Source of the DNA: an uncultured Eubacteriales bacterium | GTDB lineage: Bacteria; Bacillota_I; Bacilli_A; RF39; UBA660 | NCBI GenBank assembly: GCA_905211265.1 | Contig: CAJMAC010000007.1 | Span: forward strand, 1 to 64,000 | Direction of reading: 5' to 3' | DNA length: 64,000 bases | Shown: positions 44,567 through 52,845 of the stretch, in pieces | Layout of the letters: each line of letters begins with the position of its first letter | Position numbering within the stretch: the first letter of the stretch is position 1 | Program-made: the position numbers and the translations under genes | Notes under the pieces: model-generated | Seen by the model: the letters and a program-made list of their open reading frames with translations, nothing else | Databases searched by the model: none | What the model was told of the DNA's origin: nothing

Positions 44567-47233
44567 ATGAATCCAAGAAAAGAAATGATAATAATAGATA
44601 ATGAAATATCAACATCTAAAATATCATATTGTAAATATGATTCAAATGCTTATAAATATTATATAAAATATAAAAATAATGCTACTATTTATAAATATCA
44701 AAATAGTAGAGTAAAATATATAACTTATAGTGAAAAGATAGATTTAACAAAGTATAGTTTTTTTATAAACCAAGTAAAACTAAAATATATAAAAGAAGCA
44801 TATGAGTTTACTTATAATAATTATTATTACTATCATATAATTTTTGATAATAATAAACTTGGAGAATATACAGATAATCAAATAAGGAAAATAAATAATA
44901 ATAAAGATGTAATAGAATATATGAAAGAAGTATCAAATATAACTTCTATTAGTACTGAAGATGGAAATAAAATATTATGTAATCAAATAAAGAAAGTAGA
45001 AGTAGATAGTCTAGAAACAGCATTAGCAAACTATTTAAAATTATCAAATAATGTAATAAGAAGTAATAATATAAATTTTCTTATTTTTCCATTTGGTTGT
45101 AATTCTAGTCAATATAAAGCAGTAGAAAATGCTATAAATAATAAAGTGAGTGTAATTGAAGGACCTCCAGGAACAGGTAAAACTCAAACAATATTAAATA
45201 TTATAGCAAACATATTAATTAGAAATATGAATTGTCAGGTAGTATCAAATAATAATGCTGCCATAGAAAATATTGAAGAAAAACTAAAAAAATACAACTT
45301 AGATTTCTTTGAAGCACTTCTTGGAAAAAGTGTTAATAAAAATACTTTTATAGAAAATCAAAAAGTTAATATACCATTATTTAAAGAGTATGATGATATA
45401 AATATTGAAGAAATATCTAATGTAATAAAGAAAAATAATTGTATAGTAAAACAGGTATATAATAGTAGGAAAGAAATTGCTATTTTAAGAGAAAAGAAAA
45501 ATAATTTAACATTAGAATATAAATATTTTAAAGAATATATTAAAAATCAGGATAATAATATTATAAAATTAACTAGAATAAATAGAAATAATTTACAAAA
45601 ATTATGGAATGAATTAACAAACACAAATATAAATAAAATAAATTTATTAAATAAATTAAAATATATATTTATATATAAAATAGGAAACTTTAATTTTTAC
45701 AAAAATGACATAGAAATAATAATTAATACTATACAAGATAATTTATATGAAAACGAAATAAAAAAATTAGATGAACTTATAGAAAAAGAACAGTCTTTTG
45801 TAGAAGAAAATAAAGAAATAGAAAAAGAGTTTATAAATTATTCAATGACATATCTAAAAAAATATTTATCTTTAAAATATAAAAGTTTAAGAAAAGAATA
45901 CACTTATCAAGAAATAAAGAAAGATAGTAATAATTTTATAAAAGACTATCCAGTTATTTTAAGTACAACATACTCATCTAGAAATACATTTAATAAAGAT
46001 TTTAAGTTTGACTATATAATAATGGATGAATCAAGCCAAATAGATGTAGTAACAGGATTACTAGCATTATCATCTGCTAAATATGCTGTTGTAATTGGAG
46101 ATGAAAAACAACTACCAAATGTAGTACCAGATATAATTAAAGATAAAACAGATAAAATATTCAATGAATACAATATAGATAATGGTTATAGTTATTCATT
46201 AAATAGTTTTTTAAGTAGTATAAAAAATATTATTCCAGAGGTACCAAAAATAATGTTAAAAGAACATTATAGATGCCATCCTAAAATAATAAACTTTTGT
46301 AACAAGAAATTTTATAATAATGAATTAGTAATAATGACTGAAGATAAAAATGAACAAGATGTAATAAAAGTAATAAAAACAAATAAAGGAAATCACAAAA
46401 GAGATAATGCTAATCAAAGACAATTAGATATAATAAAAGATATCTTACCAGAATTAAAAAGTAATGATATAGGCATAATAGCACCATATAATGCTCAAAT
46501 AAATTTAATAAAACAAAATATAAAAGAAATAGAAGTAAGTACAGTACACAAGTTTCAAGGTAGAGAAAAAGACATAATAATAATATCAACAGTAGATGAT
46601 GAAATAACTGACTTTGTAGCAAATTCTAATATATTAAATGTAGCTATATCTAGGGCTAAGAAAAAGTTAATATTTATAGTAACGGGTAATGAAATAAAAA
46701 ATCAAAACATTAAAGATTTTATAGATTATACTAAATATGTAAATATGGAAATAGAAGAAAGTAATGTATATTCAGTATTCGATCTATTATATAAACAATA
46801 TGAAAAAGAAAGATTAGAATATTTTAAGAAACATAAAAGAATATCAAAATATGACTCAGAAAATATTATGTATAATTTACTAAACAAAGTATTAGAAGAT
46901 TACAACAATCTAGATTTTATTTTTAGATATCAATTAAATAAATTAATAAAAGATAAAACATTATTAACAGAAGAAGAGAAAAAATATGCATCACATCCTA
47001 ATACTCATGTAGATTTCTTAATATATAATAAGATAAGTAAAATACCATTATTAGTAGTAGAAGTAGATGGATATAAATACCATAAAGAAGGAAATAGACA
47101 AAAGGAAAGAGATGTATTAAAGAATAATATTTTATCTAAATATAATATACCTTTAATAAGATTAGCTACTAATGGTAGTAAAGAAGAAAGTATTATAAGA
47201 AATAAATTAGATGAGATAGTTAGTGATAAATAA
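44567..47233 (+). CDS. SF1 (Upf1/Dna2-like) helicase with C-terminal nuclease-like domain
   Basis: This 888-aa protein carries EGPPGTGKTQT (Walker A, near residue 200), IIMDESSQIDV (Walker B), VIGDEKQLPNV (motif III), EHYRCHPKIINF (motif IV), TVHKFQGREKDIIIIS (motif V) and NVAISRAKKKL (motif VI). The last 110 residues read HPNTHVDFLIYN, LLVVEVDGYKYHK and IPLIRLATNGS, the pattern of DUF2726/Vsr-like PD-(D/E)XK nucleases. Single-gene helicase-nuclease fusions of this kind are frequent in defence islands. The start at 44567 follows GGAGGT; an earlier ATG overlaps that site. Confidence 0.85.
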   Translation: MNPRKEMIIIDNEISTSKISYCKYDSNAYKYYIKYKNNATIYKYQNSRVKYITYSEKIDLTKYSFFINQVKLKYIKEAYEFTYNNYYYYHIIFDNNKLGEYTDNQIRKINNNKDVIEYMKEVSNITSISTEDGNKILCNQIKKVEVDSLETALANYLKLSNNVIRSNNINFLIFPFGCNSSQYKAVENAINNKVSVIEGPPGTGKTQTILNIIANILIRNMNCQVVSNNNAAIENIEEKLKKYNLDFFEALLGKSVNKNTFIENQKVNIPLFKEYDDINIEEISNVIKKNNCIVKQVYNSRKEIAILREKKNNLTLEYKYFKEYIKNQDNNIIKLTRINRNNLQKLWNELTNTNINKINLLNKLKYIFIYKIGNFNFYKNDIEIIINTIQDNLYENEIKKLDELIEKEQSFVEENKEIEKEFINYSMTYLKKYLSLKYKSLRKEYTYQEIKKDSNNFIKDYPVILSTTYSSRNTFNKDFKFDYIIMDESSQIDVVTGLLALSSAKYAVVIGDEKQLPNVVPDIIKDKTDKIFNEYNIDNGYSYSLNSFLSSIKNIIPEVPKIMLKEHYRCHPKIINFCNKKFYNNELVIMTEDKNEQDVIKVIKTNKGNHKRDNANQRQLDIIKDILPELKSNDIGIIAPYNAQINLIKQNIKEIEVSTVHKFQGREKDIIIISTVDDEITDFVANSNILNVAISRAKKKLIFIVTGNEIKNQNIKDFIDYTKYVNMEIEESNVYSVFDLLYKQYEKERLEYFKKHKRISKYDSENIMYNLLNKVLEDYNNLDFIFRYQLNKLIKDKTLLTEEEKKYASHPNTHVDFLIYNKISKIPLLVVEVDGYKYHKEGNRQKERDVLKNNILSKYNIPLIRLATNGSKEESIIRNKLDEIVSDK

Positions 47234-47254
47234 TTATATATATTTTATTATGCT

Positions 47255-47314
47255 CACTATAAGCCTTACTATGTAAGTCTTATTAGTGTTGTTATTAGAC
47301 CTTAGGCTAATAAC
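47255..47314 (-). repeat. Paired-hairpin repeat, copy F (inverted, diverged)
   Basis: On the minus strand this reads GTTATTAG-CCTAAGGT-CTAATAAC, then ACTAATAAG-A-CTTAC-ATA-GTAAG-G-CTTATAGT. The first loop equals copies A and B, while both stems differ by paired changes. It lies just past the helicase gene. Confidence 0.65.
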
Positions 47315-47605
47315 AATATGCTCATTGCATCTATTATATATAAGCAATAACTATATACTAATATTATTTTAGTATGGAGAAATTCGTCTAAATTTGTTGA
47401 CTAAATGAAAATAAATAGTGGTTATAATACTTCTTTCACCTATAATTATAATAGTATATATTAAAAAGAAGAAAAAAGATAAATGAAATATAATTATATC
47501 TATTATTTACAATACTTGGAATAAATGTAAAAGGGTACATAAAAATGATAATTAACGAAATAGTTAACATTAATTGTCAACTGCGTCACAAATAAATATA
47601 AATTA
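47315..47605. other. Intergenic stretch without a gene
   Basis: A short frame around 47430-47490 reads like the end of a membrane helix plus a Lys-rich tail, perhaps a remnant. Nothing else is supported. Confidence 0.35.
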
Positions 47606-47634
47606 ATGACTTTATATTAAATTATTGATATAAT
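47606..47634 (+). promoter_or_regulatory. Promoter of the 47644 gene
   Basis: ATGACT (47606-47611) and TATAAT (47629-47634) are 17 bases apart with an extended TGA. Transcription would start close to 47641, at the ribosome site itself. Confidence 0.5.
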
Positions 47635-47643
47635 TAGATTGAG

Positions 47644-48069
47644 GTGGTTACCATTAAAACATTATTATATATATTATTTTTTCCTCTTATATTTGTTTGG
47701 TATATCTTTAAGATAGGGGCTATTATGTTTTATTATATTTTTATTTTGATGATAGATATTGCCAAATTAGTCTGCTATTTTATAATTTGGTTATTTCAAG
47801 TAATATATAATATTTTTAGTAAAAAGAAAATGCATATTAATTTTCCAGAGTCATCTTTTAAGAAAACAAATGTTAAATCAAATAAAATAGTAAAAAGAAA
47901 TTATAAAGATGAAGAATTTGATAAAGAAGCAGAATTATGGGGATTATCAGAAGAGGATAAAAAAATGGCAAAAGAAGAAAGAATGAGTCCGGCAGATTTC
48001 ATTGAAGCAGAAGAACGAGATGATGATGAACTTATTACTGATGAATGGGAAGAAGATAAGTATAAATAA
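47644..48069 (+). CDS. 141-aa membrane protein with acidic tail and uncertain start
   Basis: Two hydrophobic helices occupy the first 60 residues (LLYILFFPLIFVWYIFK and YYIFILMIDIAKLVCYFII). A basic stretch and an acidic, Glu/Asp-rich tail follow. The only standard start is GTG at 47644, which lies inside the GAGGTGG site. The properly spaced codon is ATT at 47653, which would be a rare start. The topology echoes the 44055 product. Confidence 0.55.
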   Translation: MVTIKTLLYILFFPLIFVWYIFKIGAIMFYYIFILMIDIAKLVCYFIIWLFQVIYNIFSKKKMHINFPESSFKKTNVKSNKIVKRNYKDEEFDKEAELWGLSEEDKKMAKEERMSPADFIEAEERDDDELITDEWEEDKYK

Positions 48070-48310
48070 CAGTTAAATAAGACATCTGAGTAATAATTAT
48101 ATACTAAATATTTTAATAATTAAAGTCTATTATTTTTATTAAATATATAGTAAAATTAATAGTAAAAAGACTAGATAGCAAATAAAAATTTACTTATCTA
48201 GTCTGAACTGTAACAATTTCTAGTACGAATTAGTCGTAAAATATCGAAATTTGTCAAATTGTATGATATAATTTTATATGAGAGATAACAATATTTAGTG
48301 GGTGATGAAG

Positions 48311-49378
48311 ATGAATAAACTGTTCATAGATACAAACATTTTTGAATCCAAAGGATTTAATTTTGATCAAAGAAATATTTTGATAAAATTATTAATTGAA
48401 AATGCAAAAAACAAAAATTATGAGTATTATAATTTATCAGTTATTGATAAAGAAATTATTTCACACATAACTGACCGTTGCAATTCAAGAAAAAAAGAGC
48501 TTATTGGGAAGTTTAAATGGATAAAACATTATGTTAAAGAGAAAGATATAGATGCGAATTGCAATAAAGAATTAATTGATTATGAAAACTTTAAAAAAAA
48601 TATATTGGCTGTAAATTGTAGTATTGAAAAAATAAATCCTGAGAAGGTCTTTAACAAGTATTTCAAAGTAGAATTGCCTTTTGAATTAAAAAAAGAAAAG
48701 AAAAATGGTTTTCCTGATGCCTTTATATCTGAATATTTAAATGATCTATCTAAGAAAGATGATAACAAAATTTATTTTATAAGTAATGATGATGGATTAG
48801 TACTGTCATTAGACAAGTCCATTATGACATTTAAAAATATAACTAGCTTTTTTAGTGAAATTAATAGTGGTGATTCAGAAAAAGTCAAACAATTTGCTCG
48901 CGAAATTATCACTGCAAAATTAACTGAAATAAGTTCTCATGTTTTAGGATTAGGAGAATTTAATACTGTTGGTTTAGAAGATGAAGAAATAGATCCAGAA
49001 AGTATTCAATTAAGTGATGATTATCATTTAGAAATATTAGAGTCAAACAATGATGAATTATATGTGAATTGTACATTTAAGAAAGTAGAACTAATAGGAA
49101 GTTTTAGTTGCCTAGATTATGAAAATTCTTATTGGCCAAATGATGAAGATTATTATACTTATATCGAATATTTTAAAACCAATAAAATTGAATATGAAAA
49201 TTATGAAGTTAATTTGAAAATATATAATGAAAATGATAATTACAAAATTGAATATGACAATTTGTATAGTTTTAGTATTAGTTATGAAAATATTAAAGAA
49301 AATGCTGTAGAACATCTTAGTCCATTTGACGATTATGATGGTGAAGATAGTTGGTCTCAAGATGATTATATGAGATAA
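48311..49378 (+). CDS. PIN-domain protein leading the type I restriction operon
   Basis: This 355-aa protein begins MNKLFIDTNIFESKGF with the first PIN acidic residue. It continues with Glu/Asp positions in LSVIDKEI and FPDAFISEYL and IYFISNDDG, the set found in PIN_4/DUF4935-like nucleases acting on RNA. Residues 190-355 are an acidic, Tyr-rich beta region unlike ordinary toxins. It ends 12 bases before hsdM, so it is probably part of the operon. No small antitoxin gene is adjacent. It may be a regulator or a back-up abortive effector. Confidence 0.75.
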   Translation: MNKLFIDTNIFESKGFNFDQRNILIKLLIENAKNKNYEYYNLSVIDKEIISHITDRCNSRKKELIGKFKWIKHYVKEKDIDANCNKELIDYENFKKNILAVNCSIEKINPEKVFNKYFKVELPFELKKEKKNGFPDAFISEYLNDLSKKDDNKIYFISNDDGLVLSLDKSIMTFKNITSFFSEINSGDSEKVKQFAREIITAKLTEISSHVLGLGEFNTVGLEDEEIDPESIQLSDDYHLEILESNNDELYVNCTFKKVELIGSFSCLDYENSYWPNDEDYYTYIEYFKTNKIEYENYEVNLKIYNENDNYKIEYDNLYSFSISYENIKENAVEHLSPFDDYDGEDSWSQDDYMR

Positions 49379-49390
49379 GGAGTAAATAAT

Positions 49391-50959
49391 ATGAATAATA
49401 AAAAAGAAAAAGAAAGAGAAGAATTACATAAAACAATTTGGAAAATAGCAAATGAATTAAGAGGTTCAGTAGATGGATGGGATTTTAAACAATATGTATT
49501 AGGTCTATTATTTTATAGATTTATTTCAGAAAATATAGAAAATTATGTTAATGAAAATCAAAGAAAAGCAGGTATTGAAAATTTTCAATATAGAAATATT
49601 TCTGATGAAGAAGCATTACTTGGAAAATCACAAATACTTGATGAAAAAGGCTTCTTTATTCTTCCAAGTGAATTATTCTGCAACGTTAGAAAAAATGCCG
49701 ATAAAAATGAAAATTTAAATGTAGTAATTTCTAATATATTTAATAATATTGAATCATCAGCAAGGGGAACCGCATCAGAGAATGACGTAAAAGGTTTATT
49801 TGATGATTTTACAATAGATAATAAATTGGGTAATACAGTTGATGAAAGAAACGAAAAACTTGTTAAATTATTAAATGCAATAGGAGAGTTGAATTTCGGA
49901 GATTATGAAGAAAATAAGATAGATTTATTTGGAGATGCTTATGAATTTTTGATGACAATGTATGCATCATCAGCAGGTAAATCAGGAGGGGAATTCTTTA
50001 CTCCACAAGAAGTTGGTGAATTACTTGCAAGAATAGTAATAATGGATAAAACATCTGTTAATAAAGTTTATGATCCGGCATGTGGATCAGGTGGTTTACT
50101 TTTAAAATTTGCTAAGATATTAGGAAAAGAAAATGTAAGAGAGGGATTCTTTGGCCAAGAGATAAACCTTACTACTTATAACTTAGCTAGAATCAATATG
50201 TTCTTACACAATATTAATTACAATAACTTTAGTATTGAAAGAGGGGATACATTAATTCATCCAGTTCATTGGAATGATGAACCATTCGATGCGATTGTAT
50301 CTAATCCACCATATTCAATTAAATGGGCAGGTAAATCTAATCCGATATTAATAAATGATGAAAGATTTGCTCCAGCAGGTGTGTTAGCACCAGAATCTAA
50401 AGCGGATTTAGCATTTACTATGCATATGTTATCATGGTTATCGCCTAAAGGAACTGCAGCTATAGTTGAGTTTCCTGGTGTACTTTACAGAGGAGGAGCA
50501 GAACAAAAGATTAGAAAGTACATGATTGATAACAACTTTGTTGATACTGTTATTCAATTACCTTCTGATTTATTCTTTGGTACATCAATAGCTACTTGTA
50601 TATTAGTATTAAAGAAAAATAAATTAGATAATAATATATTATTTGTAGATGCATCTAATGAATTTATTAGAAATACTAATAAAAATAAATTATCAGAAGA
50701 AAACATTAATAATATAATTAGTTTATTAAAAGATAGAAAATCAGTTGAAAATAAATCCTATTTAGCTACATATGAAGAAATCAAAGATAATGATTATAAT
50801 ATATCAGTTAATTCTTACTTAAGAGCAAATATTGAAGATAAAAAAATAGATATAAATGAAGTAAATAGAAAACTTGCTGAAATTGTGCCTAGCCAACAAC
50901 GAATTAGAGAAGAATTAGAAGAGATAATTAAAGAACTTGAGGTTGATTATCATGAGTAA
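49391..50959 (+). CDS. hsdM: Type I restriction-modification methyltransferase subunit HsdM
   Basis: This 522-aa protein has an N-terminal helical HsdM_N domain (WKIANELRGSVDGWDFKQYV), the SAM-binding motif YDPACGSGGLLLKF and the catalytic adenine motif SNPPYSIKW. It methylates adenine in the HsdS-defined target with two copies per complex. Length is normal. It overlaps hsdS by eight bases. Confidence 0.96.
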   Translation: MNNKKEKEREELHKTIWKIANELRGSVDGWDFKQYVLGLLFYRFISENIENYVNENQRKAGIENFQYRNISDEEALLGKSQILDEKGFFILPSELFCNVRKNADKNENLNVVISNIFNNIESSARGTASENDVKGLFDDFTIDNKLGNTVDERNEKLVKLLNAIGELNFGDYEENKIDLFGDAYEFLMTMYASSAGKSGGEFFTPQEVGELLARIVIMDKTSVNKVYDPACGSGGLLLKFAKILGKENVREGFFGQEINLTTYNLARINMFLHNINYNNFSIERGDTLIHPVHWNDEPFDAIVSNPPYSIKWAGKSNPILINDERFAPAGVLAPESKADLAFTMHMLSWLSPKGTAAIVEFPGVLYRGGAEQKIRKYMIDNNFVDTVIQLPSDLFFGTSIATCILVLKKNKLDNNILFVDASNEFIRNTNKNKLSEENINNIISLLKDRKSVENKSYLATYEEIKDNDYNISVNSYLRANIEDKKIDINEVNRKLAEIVPSQQRIREELEEIIKELEVDYHE

Positions 50960-52163
50960 ACTAAATGATTTAATAAAAGAAATGTGTCCTAACGGGGTTG
51001 AATATAAAAAAATATGTGATGTATGTAATGTTGTCGGTAGAATAGGTTTCAGAGGATATAAAAGAGAAGATCAAGTGGAAAAAGGGAATGGTGCTATATC
51101 TTTAAGTCCTTCGAATATTATAAATGGAAAAATTAACTATAATGAATGTACTTATATTAGTTGGGATAAATATAATGAATCACCAGAAATAATGGTAAAT
51201 GAGGGAGATGTTATTTTTTGTAAAACAGCATCTGTTGGAAAAACTTGTTATATTGAAAATATGCCTGAAAAAACTACTATTAATCCACAGTTAATTTTAT
51301 TAAAAAACATTTCTATTAACTCCAAATATTTATCTTATTGTTTGAAAACTAAAAATTTTCAAATAAAAGCCAATTCAATTAAAGGACTTGGAACAATTCC
51401 TACTTTGTCACAAAAAGATTTTAATGAATTAACCGTACCAGTACCACCATTAGAAGTGCAAGAAGAAATAGTTCGAATTCTTGATAAATTTGGCAAGCTA
51501 GAAGCGGAACTAGAAGCGGAGCTAGAAGCGGAGCTAGAAGTGAGAAAAAGTCAATACGAGTTTTGGCGTGGCAAACTATTGAATAAAAAGAATAATAACT
51601 ATAAAAAGTATAATATAACTGAAATATGTAAAAGCATTTCTGCTGGCGGTGATGTTCCAGAAGATACAATTAAAGGCATTTTTAAACCTCAAGATGAGTA
51701 TAAATATCCAGTTATATCAAATGGCGTAGGAGATAATGCTATATATGGATATAGTAAAAATTATAGAGTAGATGTACAATCATGCGTAACTATAGCTGCT
51801 AGAGGCACAATAGGTTATCATGAAGTAAGATATGGTAAATTTACTCCAATAATTCGTTTGATAACTCTTATTCCGGATGAAAAAATAGTTTCTGCTAAAT
51901 ATTTACATTATGCATTGTATGGACATGAATTTAAAACATCGGGAGGTAGCATTCCTCAATTGACAACTCCAACAGTTAAGCAGCTTGATTTAATAATTCC
52001 TCCAATAGAAGAACAGAATCGCATAGTTAGTATATTAGATAAGTTTAATGCGCTGGTTAACGATATAGTTGTAGGCATTCAAGCTGAGATTGAATTAAGA
52101 AGAAAACAATATGAGTATTATAAAAATAAATTATTAAGTTTTGAGGAATATACTAATGAATAA
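50952..52163 (+). CDS. hsdS: Type I specificity subunit HsdS with tandem-repeat linker
   Basis: This 403-aa protein has two target recognition domains: the first half ends IPTLSQKDFNELTVPVPP, the second ends IPQLTTPTVKQLDLIIPP. Conserved helices separate and close them. The central helix contains four LEAE-type 4-residue repeats encoded by a 12-bp tandem array at 51495-51542. The start at 50952 overlaps hsdM; the frame upstream is rejected. It sets the bipartite DNA target, where linker length sets the spacer between half sites. Confidence 0.95.
   Translation: MSKLNDLIKEMCPNGVEYKKICDVCNVVGRIGFRGYKREDQVEKGNGAISLSPSNIINGKINYNECTYISWDKYNESPEIMVNEGDVIFCKTASVGKTCYIENMPEKTTINPQLILLKNISINSKYLSYCLKTKNFQIKANSIKGLGTIPTLSQKDFNELTVPVPPLEVQEEIVRILDKFGKLEAELEAELEAELEVRKSQYEFWRGKLLNKKNNNYKKYNITEICKSISAGGDVPEDTIKGIFKPQDEYKYPVISNGVGDNAIYGYSKNYRVDVQSCVTIAARGTIGYHEVRYGKFTPIIRLITLIPDEKIVSAKYLHYALYGHEFKTSGGSIPQLTTPTVKQLDLIIPPIEEQNRIVSILDKFNALVNDIVVGIQAEIELRRKQYEYYKNKLLSFEEYTNE
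51495..51542 (+). repeat. Four 12-bp tandem repeats inside hsdS
   Basis: The unit GAGCTAGAAGCG occurs four times with single-base differences (AAG.., GAACT.., ..GTG). Each adds four residues to the inter-domain helix, as do the TAEL repeats of EcoR124I. Confidence 0.85.
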
Positions 52164-52845
52164 AACAGTTGATTTAAATGATTTAGAGTCGTATCCAGAA
52201 GAATTCTTGAAGTTTGTTAAAACTAATTTTGATAAATTGAAAAATTCATTCATAAGTAAAGAAATTAAAATTAGTGATGGATCAGGTTTATTTGATTTTT
52301 TAAACCAAATGATGAAAGATTATTATTTTAAATGCATTCATGCCAGTAGAACTTATAATAAAGAATTATTTTATGAAAAAGGTTTATTTGTCTCAAACAG
52401 TTCGGATGAAATTATCGACATATTATTAGAACCAACAAAAGAAATTTTAAGTAATAATTATGTTGCAATATATGAAAAAGTAAAAAATCAGTTAAAAGAT
52501 GATAAGTATAAGTCCATTCATTTTGTAATTGGTGATATTGATGATATTACTATTAAAAATGGATTTTGGATGTTAAATAATTATGGTGGTGAACTATTAC
52601 CTGATGTGTTAGGATATGATAATCCAATTTATAAAAAAATATCATTATTAGGAATTCCAGTTGCGGTTATTTTTAGAATAAAATTCAGCAATATTAATGA
52701 CTATACTTTATCAGAAATCTATTCATTTATGTTGAATAAAGCAATGAAAGATAAAGATGCACATTTATTTAAAGCAACATATGTTTTTGAAGATATTCCT
52801 AAGGAAGATATTATTGAAGTAAAGGAGTTAAAAAAATATGAGTAG
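52156..52845 (+). CDS. 229-aa extra protein in the type I operon, unknown
   Basis: The gene overlaps hsdS and hsdR by eight bases each, so it is an integral operon member. The protein is soluble with mixed helices and strands. It includes FHASRTYNKELFYEKGLF-like phrasing near residues 63-80 (actual sequence CIHASRTYNKELFYEKG) and a late FRIKFSNI. Its ASRxY..xxxxxxGL arrangement vaguely recalls ADP-ribosyl or RES-like small folds; this is not secure. It is not a known Hsd subunit and may be an anti-restriction guard or accessory effector. Confidence 0.5.
   Translation: MNKTVDLNDLESYPEEFLKFVKTNFDKLKNSFISKEIKISDGSGLFDFLNQMMKDYYFKCIHASRTYNKELFYEKGLFVSNSSDEIIDILLEPTKEILSNNYVAIYEKVKNQLKDDKYKSIHFVIGDIDDITIKNGFWMLNNYGGELLPDVLGYDNPIYKKISLLGIPVAVIFRIKFSNINDYTLSEIYSFMLNKAMKDKDAHLFKATYVFEDIPKEDIIEVKELKKYE

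Noticed and set aside
49112..49360. Minus-strand open frame within the PIN gene
   Set aside because: It is an Ile/Phe-rich mirror of an AT-rich acidic coding region with no ribosome site; the same applies to the other minus-strand frames inside confident plus-strand genes.
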